Source: Pseudoneobacillus sp042683745
GTDB lineage: Bacteria; Bacillota; Bacilli; Bacillales; Cytobacillaceae
Reading direction: 5' to 3'
Assembly (NCBI RefSeq): GCF_042683745.1
Contig: NZ_JBHUJX010000025.1
Location: 496,001-560,000, forward strand
Length of the DNA stretch: 64,000 nt
In this document: piece after piece, positions 42,061 to 51,139 of the stretch
Position numbering within the stretch: the first letter of the stretch is position 1
Layout of the letters: the number at the start of each line of letters is the position of its first letter
Translations under genes and position numbers: made by a program
The notes under the pieces: generated by a model
The model's input: the letters and a program-made list of their open reading frames with translations, nothing else
Databases searched by the model: none
What the model was told of the DNA's origin: nothing

Positions 42061-43176
42061 TTACACAAATTGAAAAGGATCTGTATCAATTTCTGAAGGA
42101 AAAACATTGATCTCATACTCTCTTTCTAAAAACGCTTGAGTTAATGTTTTTGCAACACCCTTTTTCATTACCTTTTCAATATTATGTCCAGGATCAATAA
42201 CATTAAGACCTTGTGCTGCCGCATCATGGGCAGTATGATAATAAAAATCACCTGTCACATACACATCAGCACCTTTATAAATGGCATTCGGAAAGTATTT
42301 ATTTCCATCTCCACCTAAAACAGCAACTTTCTTAACTTTTGCATCTAAGTCTCCCACCACACGAACCTTTTTCACTTCCAGAGCTGTTTTTAATACTTCT
42401 ACAAAATCTCTTAGTGATATTTCATCTACATACCCTACTCTTCCTAGACCAAGGGTTTCTCCTTTATTGTCTAGACGGTAGAGATCGTATGCTACTTCCT
42501 CATATGGATGGGCTTTTATCATTGCACTTAATACTTTCTTTTCCAAATGCTCTGGATAAATGGTTTCAATTTTTACTTCTTCAACATCTTCTAAACGACC
42601 CGATTCACCTACATACGGTTTTGCATGTTCTCCAGGTAAAAATCTACCTGTTCCATTAGAAGTAAAGCTACAATATTTATAATTTCCAATGGAACCAGCA
42701 CCCACTTTACCTATTGCTTCTCTTACCAAATGTTCATGCGTTTTAGGAACAAAAACAGCTAATTTCTTTAATCCTATTTCAAAGGTCGGAACTAATACTT
42801 CTGCATCCTTTAAACCAAGTGCCTCAGCCAGAAGATCATTTACCCCTCCAACAGCAACGTCTAAATTTGTATGGGCAGCGTATACGGCAATATCATGCTT
42901 AATAAGCTTTTCAATCAGACGACCTGTAGGATTGTCTGCCGTAATTTTAGCGAGTGGCCGAAAAATGGGTGGGTGGTGGGCGATGATTAATTGAACATCT
43001 TTTTGTATTGCTTCATCCACCACTTCTTCCAAAACATCTAAGGCAATCATGACATTTTGGACTTTACGATTTAAGTTTCCAATTTGAAGGCCAATTTTAT
43101 CTCCTTCCATCGCCAAATTTTTAGGTGAAAAGCTTTCAAATACTTGAATCACCTCATACCCATTCACCGTTTTCAT
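42061..43176 (-). CDS. yqfO: Nif3-like dinuclear metal-center protein YqfO
   Basis: 371 aa. Nif3 domain halves at both ends, with metal ligands in I-A-H-H-P-P-I-F near residue 63, A-H-T-N-L-D near 103 and G-H-N-I-E near the C-terminus, separated by an inserted PII/CutA-like domain (residues about 125-230), the usual YqfO layout. Related to GTP cyclohydrolase I type 2, but activity is unproven. Start ATG 43176 (MKTVNGYEV) has GGAGG and overlaps the trmK stop (ATGA), so the genes are coupled; the longer frame lies inside trmK. Confidence 0.92.
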   Translation of the reverse strand: MKTVNGYEVIQVFESFSPKNLAMEGDKIGLQIGNLNRKVQNVMIALDVLEEVVDEAIQKDVQLIIAHHPPIFRPLAKITADNPTGRLIEKLIKHDIAVYAAHTNLDVAVGGVNDLLAEALGLKDAEVLVPTFEIGLKKLAVFVPKTHEHLVREAIGKVGAGSIGNYKYCSFTSNGTGRFLPGEHAKPYVGESGRLEDVEEVKIETIYPEHLEKKVLSAMIKAHPYEEVAYDLYRLDNKGETLGLGRVGYVDEISLRDFVEVLKTALEVKKVRVVGDLDAKVKKVAVLGGDGNKYFPNAIYKGADVYVTGDFYYHTAHDAAAQGLNVIDPGHNIEKVMKKGVAKTLTQAFLEREYEINVFPSEIDTDPFQFV

Positions 43177-43883
43177 TTTTCCAATACCTCCTCTACCATT
43201 TTGATTTTTGCTTTTAATTCTGTCATTTTCCCCATGTTTTCTACCGTTTGACTTGCACTCAAAAGTTGGGTCATAATTTTTTCCCAATTTCTTTTTTCAT
43301 CCAGCCATTTTTTTATAAACACTTCATTTCTTCTTTTCAATAAAAATGGTCCCAATAGTAATCCTTTATGTAATTCCATTTGATATGGCTTTTGGGAATT
43401 GCCTCTTTCCGCAACTAGTACCTCGTAAATTTTTCCATCTTCTTCAATAATTTCTTCTTCGACTAATTCCCAATCATTTTGAATAAGCCACTGACGTATC
43501 GAAATTGCACTAATATTTGGTTGTAAAATAAGCCTCTTTACATTTACTAGTTTTTCTTTCCCGGCTTCTAATATATTTGAAATGAGCGTGCCACCCATAC
43601 CTGCGATGGTGATACAATCCACCTCACCGGGCTGAATCACCTCTAATCCATTCCCTTTACGTACAGAGACCCTGTTCGTTAACTCCTCGTCCTTAACTTG
43701 GCGTAAGGCAGACTGGTATGGACCTTCAACTACTTCACCTGCAATGGCAAAAGGAACAATCCCTTTTTTCACGGCATAACAAGGTAAATAAGCATGGTCT
43801 GAGCCAATATCTGCTAGATTGTAGCCCTTCGGAATAAAATTTACTACTAGTTGAAGTCGCGCTGATAATTTTTCTGTATTCAT
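43173..43883 (-). CDS. trmK: tRNA (adenine-22-N1)-methyltransferase TrmK
   Basis: 236 aa. SAM motif A-D-I-G-S-D-H-A-Y-L-P near residue 22 and catalytic-region N/D-P-P-Y-like I-A-G-M-G-G-T-L near residue 87, then a C-terminal coiled coil. Methylates A22 in the D-loop of some tRNAs; essential in several Gram-positives. Start ATG 43883 (MNTEKLSARL) fits the family; the ribosome binding site is weak (GGTGTGG). The frame stays open to 43967 without support. Confidence 0.92.
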   Translation of the reverse strand: MNTEKLSARLQLVVNFIPKGYNLADIGSDHAYLPCYAVKKGIVPFAIAGEVVEGPYQSALRQVKDEELTNRVSVRKGNGLEVIQPGEVDCITIAGMGGTLISNILEAGKEKLVNVKRLILQPNISAISIRQWLIQNDWELVEEEIIEEDGKIYEVLVAERGNSQKPYQMELHKGLLLGPFLLKRRNEVFIKKWLDEKRNWEKIMTQLLSASQTVENMGKMTELKAKIKMVEEVLEK

Positions 43884-43923
43884 ATATACCACACCAATCA
43901 TTATTTCTATTACTTTTCTTAGT

Positions 43924-43964
43924 ATAAGAAAAGTCCTTTGCTTATGCAAAGGACTTTTCAAAAA
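43924..43964 (-). terminator. Terminator between cccA and trmK
   Basis: Perfect stem GAAAAGTCCTTTGC / GCAAAGGACTTTTC with TTAT loop, in front of the cccA stop codon on the minus strand. Confidence 0.85.
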
Positions 43965-43967
43965 CAA

Positions 43968-44333
43968 TTATTTTAACGTTGTTAACCATTCGGCCATAGC
44001 ATCTTCATTACCTGCTACTAATCCACCTGGCATACCACCAGGTGTACCGTTTGTTAAGATTTCTTTAATTTCGTCTTTTGTTTTTTTGTCGCCAATTCCT
44101 TTTAATGCAGGACCCATTCCGCCTTGGTAAGCATCACCATGGCAACCGATACAAGTGGATTTATACGTATCCTCTGGAGTCGCAGAAGCAACATCTTCAG
44201 TCTTTTCTTTTCCACCTTCAGCATCCTTAGCGATTTCTTCATGATCACCTAATCCTTTAAAAGATAGGAAAAACATGAGTCCGATACCAAAGACCATGAT
44301 TAAAACAAATGGCATAATCGGATTACGATTCAT
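43968..44333 (-). CDS. cccA: Membrane-anchored cytochrome c-550 CccA
   Basis: 121 aa. One N-terminal membrane segment (residues 7-25), an acidic linker, then a c-type haem domain with C-I-G-C-H near residue 64 and axial methionine probably in G-G-M-P-G-G. Faces the outside of the membrane; electron carrier between complex III and cytochrome c oxidase. ATG 44333 after GGGAGGTAATGTA. Position beside sigA and trmK is the conserved one, apart from the two genes inserted at 44461-46211. Confidence 0.94.
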   Translation of the reverse strand: MNRNPIMPFVLIMVFGIGLMFFLSFKGLGDHEEIAKDAEGGKEKTEDVASATPEDTYKSTCIGCHGDAYQGGMGPALKGIGDKKTKDEIKEILTNGTPGGMPGGLVAGNEDAMAEWLTTLK

Positions 44334-44460
44334 TACATTACCTCCCTATGTAGAACTTCTTAATGTTATTGTGTACAAACAATTACTATTTTACTTTAAA
44401 AAAGTAGGAAGGGAAAGTCTTTATGAAAACTTTATATTAGAAATATATTTTTTTTGAAAA

Positions 44461-45600
44461 TTAGCAACCAATTTCACGAGAAATGACCATTCTTTGAACT
44501 TCTGAGGTACCTTCACCAATTTCTAATAATTTTGCATCTCTCATAAATCTTTCAACATGGTAATCCTTCATGTATCCGTATCCTCCATGGATTTGAACAG
44601 CTTGGCTTGTCACTTCCATACAAATTTCAGATGCATAAAGTTTACACATTGATGCTTCTTTAGAAAACTTTCTTCCTTGATCTTTAAGCCATGCTGCTTT
44701 ATATACCATCGTTCTAGCTAGCTCAATTTTAAGAGCCATATCAGCTAATTTAAATTGGATTGCTTGAAATTGTGAAAGTGATCGCCCAAATTGTTTTCTT
44801 TCCTTCGCATATTGTAATGCCTTTTCATAAGCCGCTTGTGCAATACCTACCGCCATCGCACCAATTCCAATACGACCACCATCAAGTGTAATAAGGAATT
44901 GTTTAAATCCTTCTCCTCTTTTTCCAAGAAGATTTTCTGAAGGTACATGAACATCTTCAAGTACAAGTTCTGTTGTATTCGAGGCATTTAAGCCCATTTT
45001 TTCATAATTATCGATAATTTTAAAGCCTTTTGCATCTGTTGGTACGATAATCGCACTAATTTCTTTATTTCCATCCTTTTGATCAGTGATAGCTGTTAAG
45101 GCTAAGTGTTTTGCGTAGCTAGCATTTGTAATAAAGCATTTACTACCATTAACCACATATTCTCCATCTTTTAGGACTGCTGTTGTTTGCGTTCCTCCAG
45201 CATCGGATCCAGCATTTGGTTCTGTCAATCCGAATGCACCAAACGATTCCCCAGAACAAATAGGGGCTAAATATTTTTCTTTTTGCTCCTTCGTACCGAA
45301 TAGATTTAGTGGTGCTCCTCCTAAAGAAATATGAGCAGAGTATGTAATACCTGTTGAGCCACAAGCCCGACTTAATTCTTCAACAACGATCGCAAAGCTT
45401 ACTGTATCAGCTCCACCTCCGCCATACTCTTCAGGGAATGGTAAACCCATCATTCCCATTTCTGCTAACTTACGAAAAGGCTCTATTGGAAATTCTTTTG
45501 TTTTATCGCGATCATAGGCACCAGGTGCTACTTCAGCATCGGCAAACTCCCTAATCATTTTTCGTATCATTTCTTGTTCGCTAGTTAAATCAAAATTCAT
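44461..45600 (-). CDS. Acyl-CoA dehydrogenase
   Basis: 379 aa FAD enzyme of the short/medium-chain acyl-CoA dehydrogenase family. N-terminal helical domain (S-E-Q-E-M-I-R-K-M-I-R), FAD/substrate strands with A-F-G-L-T-E-P-N-A-G-S-D near residue 125, and C-terminal domain ending with the catalytic-base region H-G-G-Y-G-Y and L-E-I-G-E-G-T-S-E-V-Q-R. The Glu base for short chains is expected in I-G-E-G-T-S. Start ATG 45600 after GAGGGGG. Substrate length is uncertain. Not normally part of the sigA-cccA neighbourhood of Bacillus subtilis; no electron-transfer flavoprotein genes nearby. Confidence 0.93.
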   Translation of the reverse strand: MNFDLTSEQEMIRKMIREFADAEVAPGAYDRDKTKEFPIEPFRKLAEMGMMGLPFPEEYGGGGADTVSFAIVVEELSRACGSTGITYSAHISLGGAPLNLFGTKEQKEKYLAPICSGESFGAFGLTEPNAGSDAGGTQTTAVLKDGEYVVNGSKCFITNASYAKHLALTAITDQKDGNKEISAIIVPTDAKGFKIIDNYEKMGLNASNTTELVLEDVHVPSENLLGKRGEGFKQFLITLDGGRIGIGAMAVGIAQAAYEKALQYAKERKQFGRSLSQFQAIQFKLADMALKIELARTMVYKAAWLKDQGRKFSKEASMCKLYASEICMEVTSQAVQIHGGYGYMKDYHVERFMRDAKLLEIGEGTSEVQRMVISREIGC

Positions 45601-45692
45601 TTTCATCCCCCTCAAATGTATGCGCTTACTATACTATTATAAAAGGGATTTAGTAATTTTCTCAACATTTAAAAACTTTTAAATATATTTTA

Positions 45693-46211
45693 TTATACAA
45701 AAATAGAAATAATAATCGTAGATAGTCCCAATAAGCCTGAAATAGTAAAATAAATAAGTTTAAATTTAACCCCTGTAGCAACCCACATTAAACAGTTCAG
45801 AATTAGGGATATATATAGGAACAGCGTATTATTAGGATATGTATGAGAAACGATTTGAATGGTTGCTAATAGAAAAACAAGCGCTGAAAAAACAAATGAC
45901 AGGTGAGACAATATTCCTTTTTTGAAAAAGTATTTAATTAAAATAATGCCGCACAACAAATAAAATAAATAAATGCTGATTTGCAATATGAAAGATAATT
46001 CAGTAAAATAAATGACAAATACAGAAGCAATTGCCATTAAAAACAAGCTAATAGACCAATTCCCTTGTTTTTTGCTTTTCAATTCCGTTCCTGGATGATT
46101 CCCTTCGGAATAAAGCGTCAATAAAAAATTGCAATAATGTTCTGGTAACAATGAACTCTCTTTCCAGTATTCAATTTCTTTTATAATGATTTTTTTTCTT
46201 TGAACGTCCAT
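45693..46211 (-). CDS. Hypothetical membrane protein (DUF2157-like N-terminus)
   Basis: 172 aa. A cytosolic N-terminus of about 50 residues includes K-E-I-E-Y-W-K-E-S-S-L-L-P-E-H-Y, similar to the DUF2157 opening, followed by six short membrane segments to the C-terminus. ATG 46211 follows TTAGGAGAAATT. Function unknown, and the family assignment is tentative. Single gene between the acyl-CoA dehydrogenase and repeat copy 6. Confidence 0.72.
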   Translation of the reverse strand: MDVQRKKIIIKEIEYWKESSLLPEHYCNFLLTLYSEGNHPGTELKSKKQGNWSISLFLMAIASVFVIYFTELSFILQISIYLFYLLCGIILIKYFFKKGILSHLSFVFSALVFLLATIQIVSHTYPNNTLFLYISLILNCLMWVATGVKFKLIYFTISGLLGLSTIIISIFV

Positions 46212-46228
46212 AATTTCTCCTAAGTACA

Positions 46229-46350
46229 AAATGCGTTAGAGGCTTGTTCAGCCCCGACAAGCAAATGCTTCGACACCTGGAAAGTCGTTATTTGACTTTT
46301 CGGGTGGCGAACATTTGACCTCGAGGGGCTAGCCTCTGGAGCTGGATCAC
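46229..46350 (+). repeat. Mosaic intergenic hairpin repeat, copy 6 (short type, altered outer stem)
   Basis: 122 bases, plus orientation. The outer stem reads AGAGGC / GCCTCT where other copies have AGCGCC / GGCGCT: all changes are compensated. Inner stem TTCGaCACC / GGTGgCGAA with one mismatch; loop GTTATTT. Lies between the sigA terminator and the membrane-protein gene. Confidence 0.9.
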
Positions 46351-46401
46351 GATAAACGAGTCCAGAGTACCCACATATTGTTAATTTTAATTTATTTAGC
46401 T

Positions 46402-46440
46402 AAAAAAAATAGTTTACTTCTATCATAAGAAGTAAACTAT
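46402..46440 (-). terminator. Terminator of sigA
   Basis: Perfect stem ATAGTTTACTTC / GAAGTAAACTAT with a 7-base loop and T8 on the minus strand. Confidence 0.92.
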
Positions 46441-46462
46441 TATCTGACAACTGTTTTGTATT

Positions 46463-47587
46463 CTATTCTAAAAAGTCTTTTAGTCGTTTACTACGACTTG
46501 GATGTCTTAACTTTCGCAGTGCTTTTGCTTCTATTTGACGAATACGCTCTCTCGTAACTCCGAACACTTTACCAACTTCTTCAAGGGTACGTGTGCGACC
46601 GTCATCTAAGCCAAAACGAAGACGCAGTACGTTTTCTTCACGGTCTGTTAAAGTATCTAGAACGTCTTCTAATTGTTCTTTCAGTAACTCATAAGCTGCA
46701 TGTTCCGATGGAGAAGTGGCATCTTGGTCTTCAATAAAATCACCAAGATGTGAATCATCTTCTTCACCAATTGGTGTTTCAAGTGATACAGGTTCTTGAG
46801 CTATTTTTAAAATTTCTCTCACTTTATCAGGTGTTAAGTCCATATCTTCAGCTATCTCTTCTGGAGATGGTTCTCGACCTAAATCTTGTAATAATTGTCT
46901 TTGGACCCTAATTAATTTGTTTATTGTCTCCACCATATGAACAGGGATACGAATCGTTCTTGCTTGGTCGGCAATCGCACGAGTAATAGCCTGACGAATC
47001 CACCATGTAGCATACGTACTGAATTTAAATCCTTTTCGAAAATCAAACTTTTCTACAGCTTTAATTAAACCCATATTTCCTTCTTGAATAAGATCCAAAA
47101 ATAGCATTCCACGGCCAACATAGCGCTTTGCGATACTTACAACAAGTCTTAAGTTCGCTTCAGCTAGACGTCGTTTTGCTTCTTCGTCTCCTTCTTCTAT
47201 TCGTTCAGCAAGAGAAATCTCTTCTTCACCAGACAGAAGATCAACACGGCCAATTTCTTTCAAATACATCCGAACAGGGTCATTTATTTTTACACCAGGA
47301 GGTACACTTAGATCATTTAAATCGAACTCATCATCTTTTGACAACTCTTGAATCTTTGGATCTTCATCTTCATCACTGTCACCAACTAATTCGACCCCTT
47401 GGTCACCTAAAAACTCATAAAATTCATCCATCTGATGGGAATCCAACTCAAAAGAAGACATTTTTTCTGCAATATCATCGTAGGCAAGAACACCTGTTTT
47501 TTTACCGATCGCTGTTAATTGGTCTTTTATTTGCTCAAGGGACAATTCTGTTTCAACTTCTTTTGAACCAGTTGATTTCTCACTCAT
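46463..47587 (-). CDS. sigA: RNA polymerase primary sigma factor SigA
   Basis: 374 aa. Region 1.1 at the N-terminus (V-L-A-Y-D-D-I), region 1.2/2.1 (D-P-V-R-M-Y-L-K-E-I-G), region 2.3-2.4 (F-S-T-Y-A-T-W-W-I-R-Q-A-I) near residue 185, region 3, and region 4.2 (T-R-E-R-I-R-Q-I-E-A-K-A-L-R-K-L-R) near the end. Start ATG 47587 (MSEKSTG) after GGAGGGGGCCAT. Third gene of the yqxD-dnaG-sigA operon. Confidence 0.97.
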   Translation of the reverse strand: MSEKSTGSKEVETELSLEQIKDQLTAIGKKTGVLAYDDIAEKMSSFELDSHQMDEFYEFLGDQGVELVGDSDEDEDPKIQELSKDDEFDLNDLSVPPGVKINDPVRMYLKEIGRVDLLSGEEEISLAERIEEGDEEAKRRLAEANLRLVVSIAKRYVGRGMLFLDLIQEGNMGLIKAVEKFDFRKGFKFSTYATWWIRQAITRAIADQARTIRIPVHMVETINKLIRVQRQLLQDLGREPSPEEIAEDMDLTPDKVREILKIAQEPVSLETPIGEEDDSHLGDFIEDQDATSPSEHAAYELLKEQLEDVLDTLTDREENVLRLRFGLDDGRTRTLEEVGKVFGVTRERIRQIEAKALRKLRHPSRSKRLKDFLE

Positions 47588-47627
47588 ATGGCCCCCTCCT
47601 TCCAAAATCCTTAGCATCTTACCTTAT

Positions 47628-49442
47628 TTACTTTAATGCTTTTTGCAATTGAATGATTTCCATCCCTATTGCAGCCGCTTTTAAAAAGTCTTTTTGCTTT
47701 TCAGCTTCTTTTTTTTCTGCATTCATTTCCTTTATCTTTAACATTTTATGAAAATTCAACACCTGTTTTAAATAATCATTTAATTCTTGAGGTGTAATTT
47801 CTAAATTTATGGACATCATTTCAATTTCAACAACTATTCTTTTTAATGTTTCATCTTTTAAATAATTGAGAAAGTCACTCGGATTAGGAGGATTCCCCTC
47901 CTCATAATAGCCAATTAGATAAGTCATAATCGCTTGGTGTTCATCAATATTTAAAGTATTTCCTTTAAGAAGATCCTGCACCTGATAAGCGACATCACTA
48001 TTTCTAATCATATGAGCAAGTAGGCGACGCTCTGCCGTTTGATAGGCAGGTAGCATACTTTTAACACGCTTAGTTGTCGTAACTGATGTTTGTTTAGCTG
48101 GAAATTTACTTTGTGTTAAATCGCCATTTTCACTTCGTGATATTGGGCCAAGCTGCTGATTTAAAGCATCTAAGGAATAGGAAAACTCATTTGCTATCTG
48201 CCGCAAATAATGATCTCGTTCTACCGCATTATTGAGCTTACGAATTTCCTTTAATACTTCTTCGATATAACGTAAACGATCTCCTTCATCCTGCAAGTTT
48301 TTTCCTCTTCGAAAATATCGAAGTTTAAAGGCCATCCATGTTAAAGTCGAACCCATTACTTCTTGACGAAACTTATCAGTTCCATATATTTTGACATAGT
48401 CATCAGGATCTAATCCATCTGGAAGTAAGGCTACCTTTGCTAATAAACCAGCTCCAAAGAGCATTGTACCTGCCCGGAAGGCAGCTTCGATACCAGCATG
48501 ATCAGAGTCATAACAAATCGTTACAGACTGAACAATCTTTTTCAATTGATTTACATGGTCCTCTGTCAATGAGGTTCCCATTGTACCTACACTATTTTCT
48601 ATACTTGAACGATCTGCTGCAATAACATCTGCAAACCCTTCAAAAAGAATAACGTGGCTTGTTTTACGAATACTTGGTTTTGCCAGATGAAAATTATATA
48701 AAATTTTACTTTTATTAAAGATTGCCGTTTCTGGACTATTTAAATATTTTGGCTCATCTTGCCCTAATGATCTTCCTGAAAAGGCAATCGTTTTTCCATG
48801 TCGATCAAAAATAGGAAACATGATTCGGTCACGAAAACGATCGAAAGAGCTTCCATCACTTTCACGTTTAATAATTAAACCGGATTTCTCTAATATTTCC
48901 GGTGTGAAATTTCTTTTCTGTAGAAACTTAGAAACAAATTCCCATGAATTCAACGCGTAGCCAATTTGAAATTTTTTAATCGATTCCATTGAAAAGCCAC
49001 GATCTAATAAATACTCTAATGCATGTTGACCCTCTTTTGTATTTACTAACAAATGATGATAAAATTTACGTAACAAATCATGAGCATCAAGTATTTGTTG
49101 AACATCATCAGAAACTTTCGTCTCTTTACCTAAAGATGAAGGGTCTACAGAAAGTTCAATATTTCCTTTTTCAGCCAAAATTACAGCTGTTTCAAGAAAA
49201 GAATATCCTTCAATATCCATTAAAAAAGAAAATACATTTCCGCCTGCTCCACAACCAAAACAATGGAAAATTTGCTTATCAGGTGAAACGGAAAAAGAAG
49301 GAGAGTTCTCACCATGGAAAGGACATAAACCAAAATAGTTACGACCTTGTTTTTTCAGTTGGACATATTCACTAACTATTTCAACAATATCCACTGATTG
49401 ACGGATTTGATTAATTTTTTCTTCTGCAATTCGTTCCGCCAT
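47628..49442 (-). CDS. dnaG: DNA primase DnaG
   Basis: 604 aa. N-terminal zinc ribbon with C-P-F-H near residue 40 and C-F-G-C-G near residue 60; TOPRIM core with E-G-F-A-D-V near residue 268, Y-D-S-D-H-A-G near 310; C-terminal helical helicase-interaction domain (M-L-K-I-K-E-M-N...). Synthesises primers for the lagging strand. Start ATG 49442 (MAERIAEEK) after TGGAGATG. Between yqxD and sigA as in most Bacillota. Confidence 0.97.
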   Translation of the reverse strand: MAERIAEEKINQIRQSVDIVEIVSEYVQLKKQGRNYFGLCPFHGENSPSFSVSPDKQIFHCFGCGAGGNVFSFLMDIEGYSFLETAVILAEKGNIELSVDPSSLGKETKVSDDVQQILDAHDLLRKFYHHLLVNTKEGQHALEYLLDRGFSMESIKKFQIGYALNSWEFVSKFLQKRNFTPEILEKSGLIIKRESDGSSFDRFRDRIMFPIFDRHGKTIAFSGRSLGQDEPKYLNSPETAIFNKSKILYNFHLAKPSIRKTSHVILFEGFADVIAADRSSIENSVGTMGTSLTEDHVNQLKKIVQSVTICYDSDHAGIEAAFRAGTMLFGAGLLAKVALLPDGLDPDDYVKIYGTDKFRQEVMGSTLTWMAFKLRYFRRGKNLQDEGDRLRYIEEVLKEIRKLNNAVERDHYLRQIANEFSYSLDALNQQLGPISRSENGDLTQSKFPAKQTSVTTTKRVKSMLPAYQTAERRLLAHMIRNSDVAYQVQDLLKGNTLNIDEHQAIMTYLIGYYEEGNPPNPSDFLNYLKDETLKRIVVEIEMMSINLEITPQELNDYLKQVLNFHKMLKIKEMNAEKKEAEKQKDFLKAAAIGMEIIQLQKALK

Positions 49443-49476
49443 AAAAACATCTCCATAAGTATTTCGTGATACAAAT

Positions 49477-49947
49477 TTAAATTCCTGCAAAATTCGACAA
49501 AATTTTTGTTAATGTTTGAACAAAACAATCTCTGTCTTGTTGGGTGAATGCCTTCGGTCCTTTGCCATAAATCCCTTGTTTTCGAGCTTTTGCAGAAAGA
49601 AATCTCAAATCTAAAGCCGTATGAATCGTTTCTTCACTATATAAGGTTCCCCTTGGTGATAAAGCATAAACCCCAAATGGCAAGACCGTCGAGGCTAAAC
49701 CAATATCCTGAGTCACGACAATGTCGCCTTTTGAAACCTGATTCATTATGTAAAAATCAACGGCTTCTTTATGAGTATCTACATACTTCCATTTAGCACG
49801 AACTGGATCTGTTGAAACATGTGCATAGGACGCAACAAACAAACAATTAACAGAAAAAGAATTAGCTATTTCGACAATCTCCATCTTCACCGGACAAGCG
49901 TCAGCATCAACAAAAATTGTCGGAATGTCTGTTATATTACTAGTTAT
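49477..49947 (-). CDS. yqxD: YaiI/YqxD family protein (UPF0178), unusual start
   Basis: PIN-like DUF188 family protein of unknown function. The first canonical start in frame is a GTG at 49890, but the conserved N-terminal motif F-V-D-A-D-A-C-P is encoded just upstream of it (about 49920-49892), in the same frame and uninterrupted. Between this motif and the in-frame TGA at 49956-49954 there is no ATG, GTG, TTG or CTG. A GGAG-TGAT element (49960) is nine bases before an ATA at 49947; an ATT at 49926 is another option. Starting at 49947 gives 156 aa, normal for the family. The gene identity is firm; the start codon is inferred, and a sequencing error is possible. Confidence 0.82.
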   Translation of the reverse strand: MTSNITDIPTIFVDADACPVKMEIVEIANSFSVNCLFVASYAHVSTDPVRAKWKYVDTHKEAVDFYIMNQVSKGDIVVTQDIGLASTVLPFGVYALSPRGTLYSEETIHTALDLRFLSAKARKQGIYGKGPKAFTQQDRDCFVQTLTKILSNFAGI

Positions 49948-50302
49948 TCTACATCACTCCACATTTTCCTTCTTTTAAATTCAACTTTTCAATTATTAAC
50001 TTTATGTCGAATTTTTTTAAAACCACAGCCTTGACTTCTAACAATAAATAGTTTATTCGTAACATTGCAAGTCTAAACCTACTATCATGCTTTTTTATCA
50101 CAATTTTTAATTATAGTATAGAAAAGATAGAATTTCCATGATTTTTTCAGTTTTTTATTTAGTAAAACGAAAACTTAATAAGAAAGCAAATTTGTTCTGA
50201 ATTTACAGGATATTATTTAAAAAGTAAAACCACATAAATATTGCAATTATGTGGTTTGAAATGTGAGTTATAGAAAAATCCTAAGTGTATTCCCTTTTAT
50301 TT
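49948..50302. other. Intergenic region ppsR-yqxD
   Basis: Very AT-rich. It should hold the promoter of the yqxD-dnaG-sigA operon; a TATAAT on the minus strand at 50115-50110 has no good -35. A hairpin at 50227-50257 probably ends ppsR. No gene seen. Confidence 0.5.
50220..50257 (-). terminator. Probable terminator of ppsR
   Basis: Stem AAACCACATAA / TTATGTGGTTT with a 9-base loop, then TACTTTTT on the minus strand. Confidence 0.65.
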
Positions 50303-51112
50303 CTATCCTCGTCTCTTAATTTGATACAAAATATCATTCGCCGTTTCTTCAACAGCTTTGTTTGTTACGTCAATTACAGTACAGCCAATCTTGTCTACAA
50401 TTTTCTGAAAGTAGGTTATTTCCTCTTTAATTCTATCAATTTTGGCGTAACTTGCTGTATCATTTAATCCTAGGGAAATTAATCTTTCTCTTCGAATATG
50501 ATTTAGCTTTTCAGGGCTTATTTTTAACCCAAAGCATTTTTCAATGGGAACTGAAAATAATTCCTCTGGTGGATCCACTTCTGGAACTAAAGGCACATTC
50601 GCCACTTTAAGACGCTTATGGGCTAAATATTGTGAAAGAGGTGTCTTCGAAGTTCGCGACACTCCAACCAAAACGATATCCGCTTTTAAAATTCCTCTTG
50701 GATCTCGACCATCATCATATTTCACAGCAAATTCAATCGCTTCTACTTTTTTAAAATAATCTTCATCAAGCTTTCGAACAAGTCCAGGCTCAAATAAAGG
50801 TGTTTTTCCACTTTGTTGTTGAATTTCGTCCATTAATGGTCCGATGAGATCAAAGGCATATATTCCTTCTTCAGTTGAGCGTTTAATCATATATTTTCTT
50901 ATTTCTGGCTTTACTAATGTAAAAGCAATCATTCCTTTATCATACTTCACTAAAGATATCACTTCGTCGATATTAGCTTGATCTTCTACATAAGGAAATC
51001 TTTTCAGGACTATATCTGATCCATTAAATTGGCTTATAGCTGCCTTCGTAACAAGCTCAGCCGTTTCACCAACTGAATCAGATACAACATAGATGACAAC
51101 GGAATTACTCAT
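50303..51112 (-). CDS. ppsR: PpsR/DUF299 bifunctional kinase-pyrophosphorylase
   Basis: 269 aa. DUF299 family: enzymes that switch phosphoenolpyruvate synthase or pyruvate phosphate dikinase by ADP-dependent phosphorylation and phosphate-dependent removal. N-terminal V-S-D-S-V-G-E-T-A-E motif, P-loop-like L-V-G-V-S-R-T-S-K-T-P near residue 150. Lies 27 bases downstream of ccpN; in Bacillus subtilis this partner (YqfL) modulates CcpN, which controls gluconeogenesis. Whether it acts here on PpsA, on CcpN or on both cannot be read from sequence. ATG 51112 after GGAGAGGAG. Confidence 0.9.
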   Translation of the reverse strand: MSNSVVIYVVSDSVGETAELVTKAAISQFNGSDIVLKRFPYVEDQANIDEVISLVKYDKGMIAFTLVKPEIRKYMIKRSTEEGIYAFDLIGPLMDEIQQQSGKTPLFEPGLVRKLDEDYFKKVEAIEFAVKYDDGRDPRGILKADIVLVGVSRTSKTPLSQYLAHKRLKVANVPLVPEVDPPEELFSVPIEKCFGLKISPEKLNHIRRERLISLGLNDTASYAKIDRIKEEITYFQKIVDKIGCTVIDVTNKAVEETANDILYQIKRRG

Positions 51113-51139
51113 TTATTGACATTCTCCTCTCCACTTCGT

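Noticed and set aside
42281..42994. Long plus-strand frames opposite yqfO
   Set aside because: Antisense shadows of a well-conserved protein gene with no own signals.
49940..49966. Frameshift in yqxD from ATG at 49964
   Set aside because: That ATG (M-W-S-D-V-E-stop) has its AGGA too close and no conserved residues; a near-cognate start or read error explains the data better, though I cannot exclude it.
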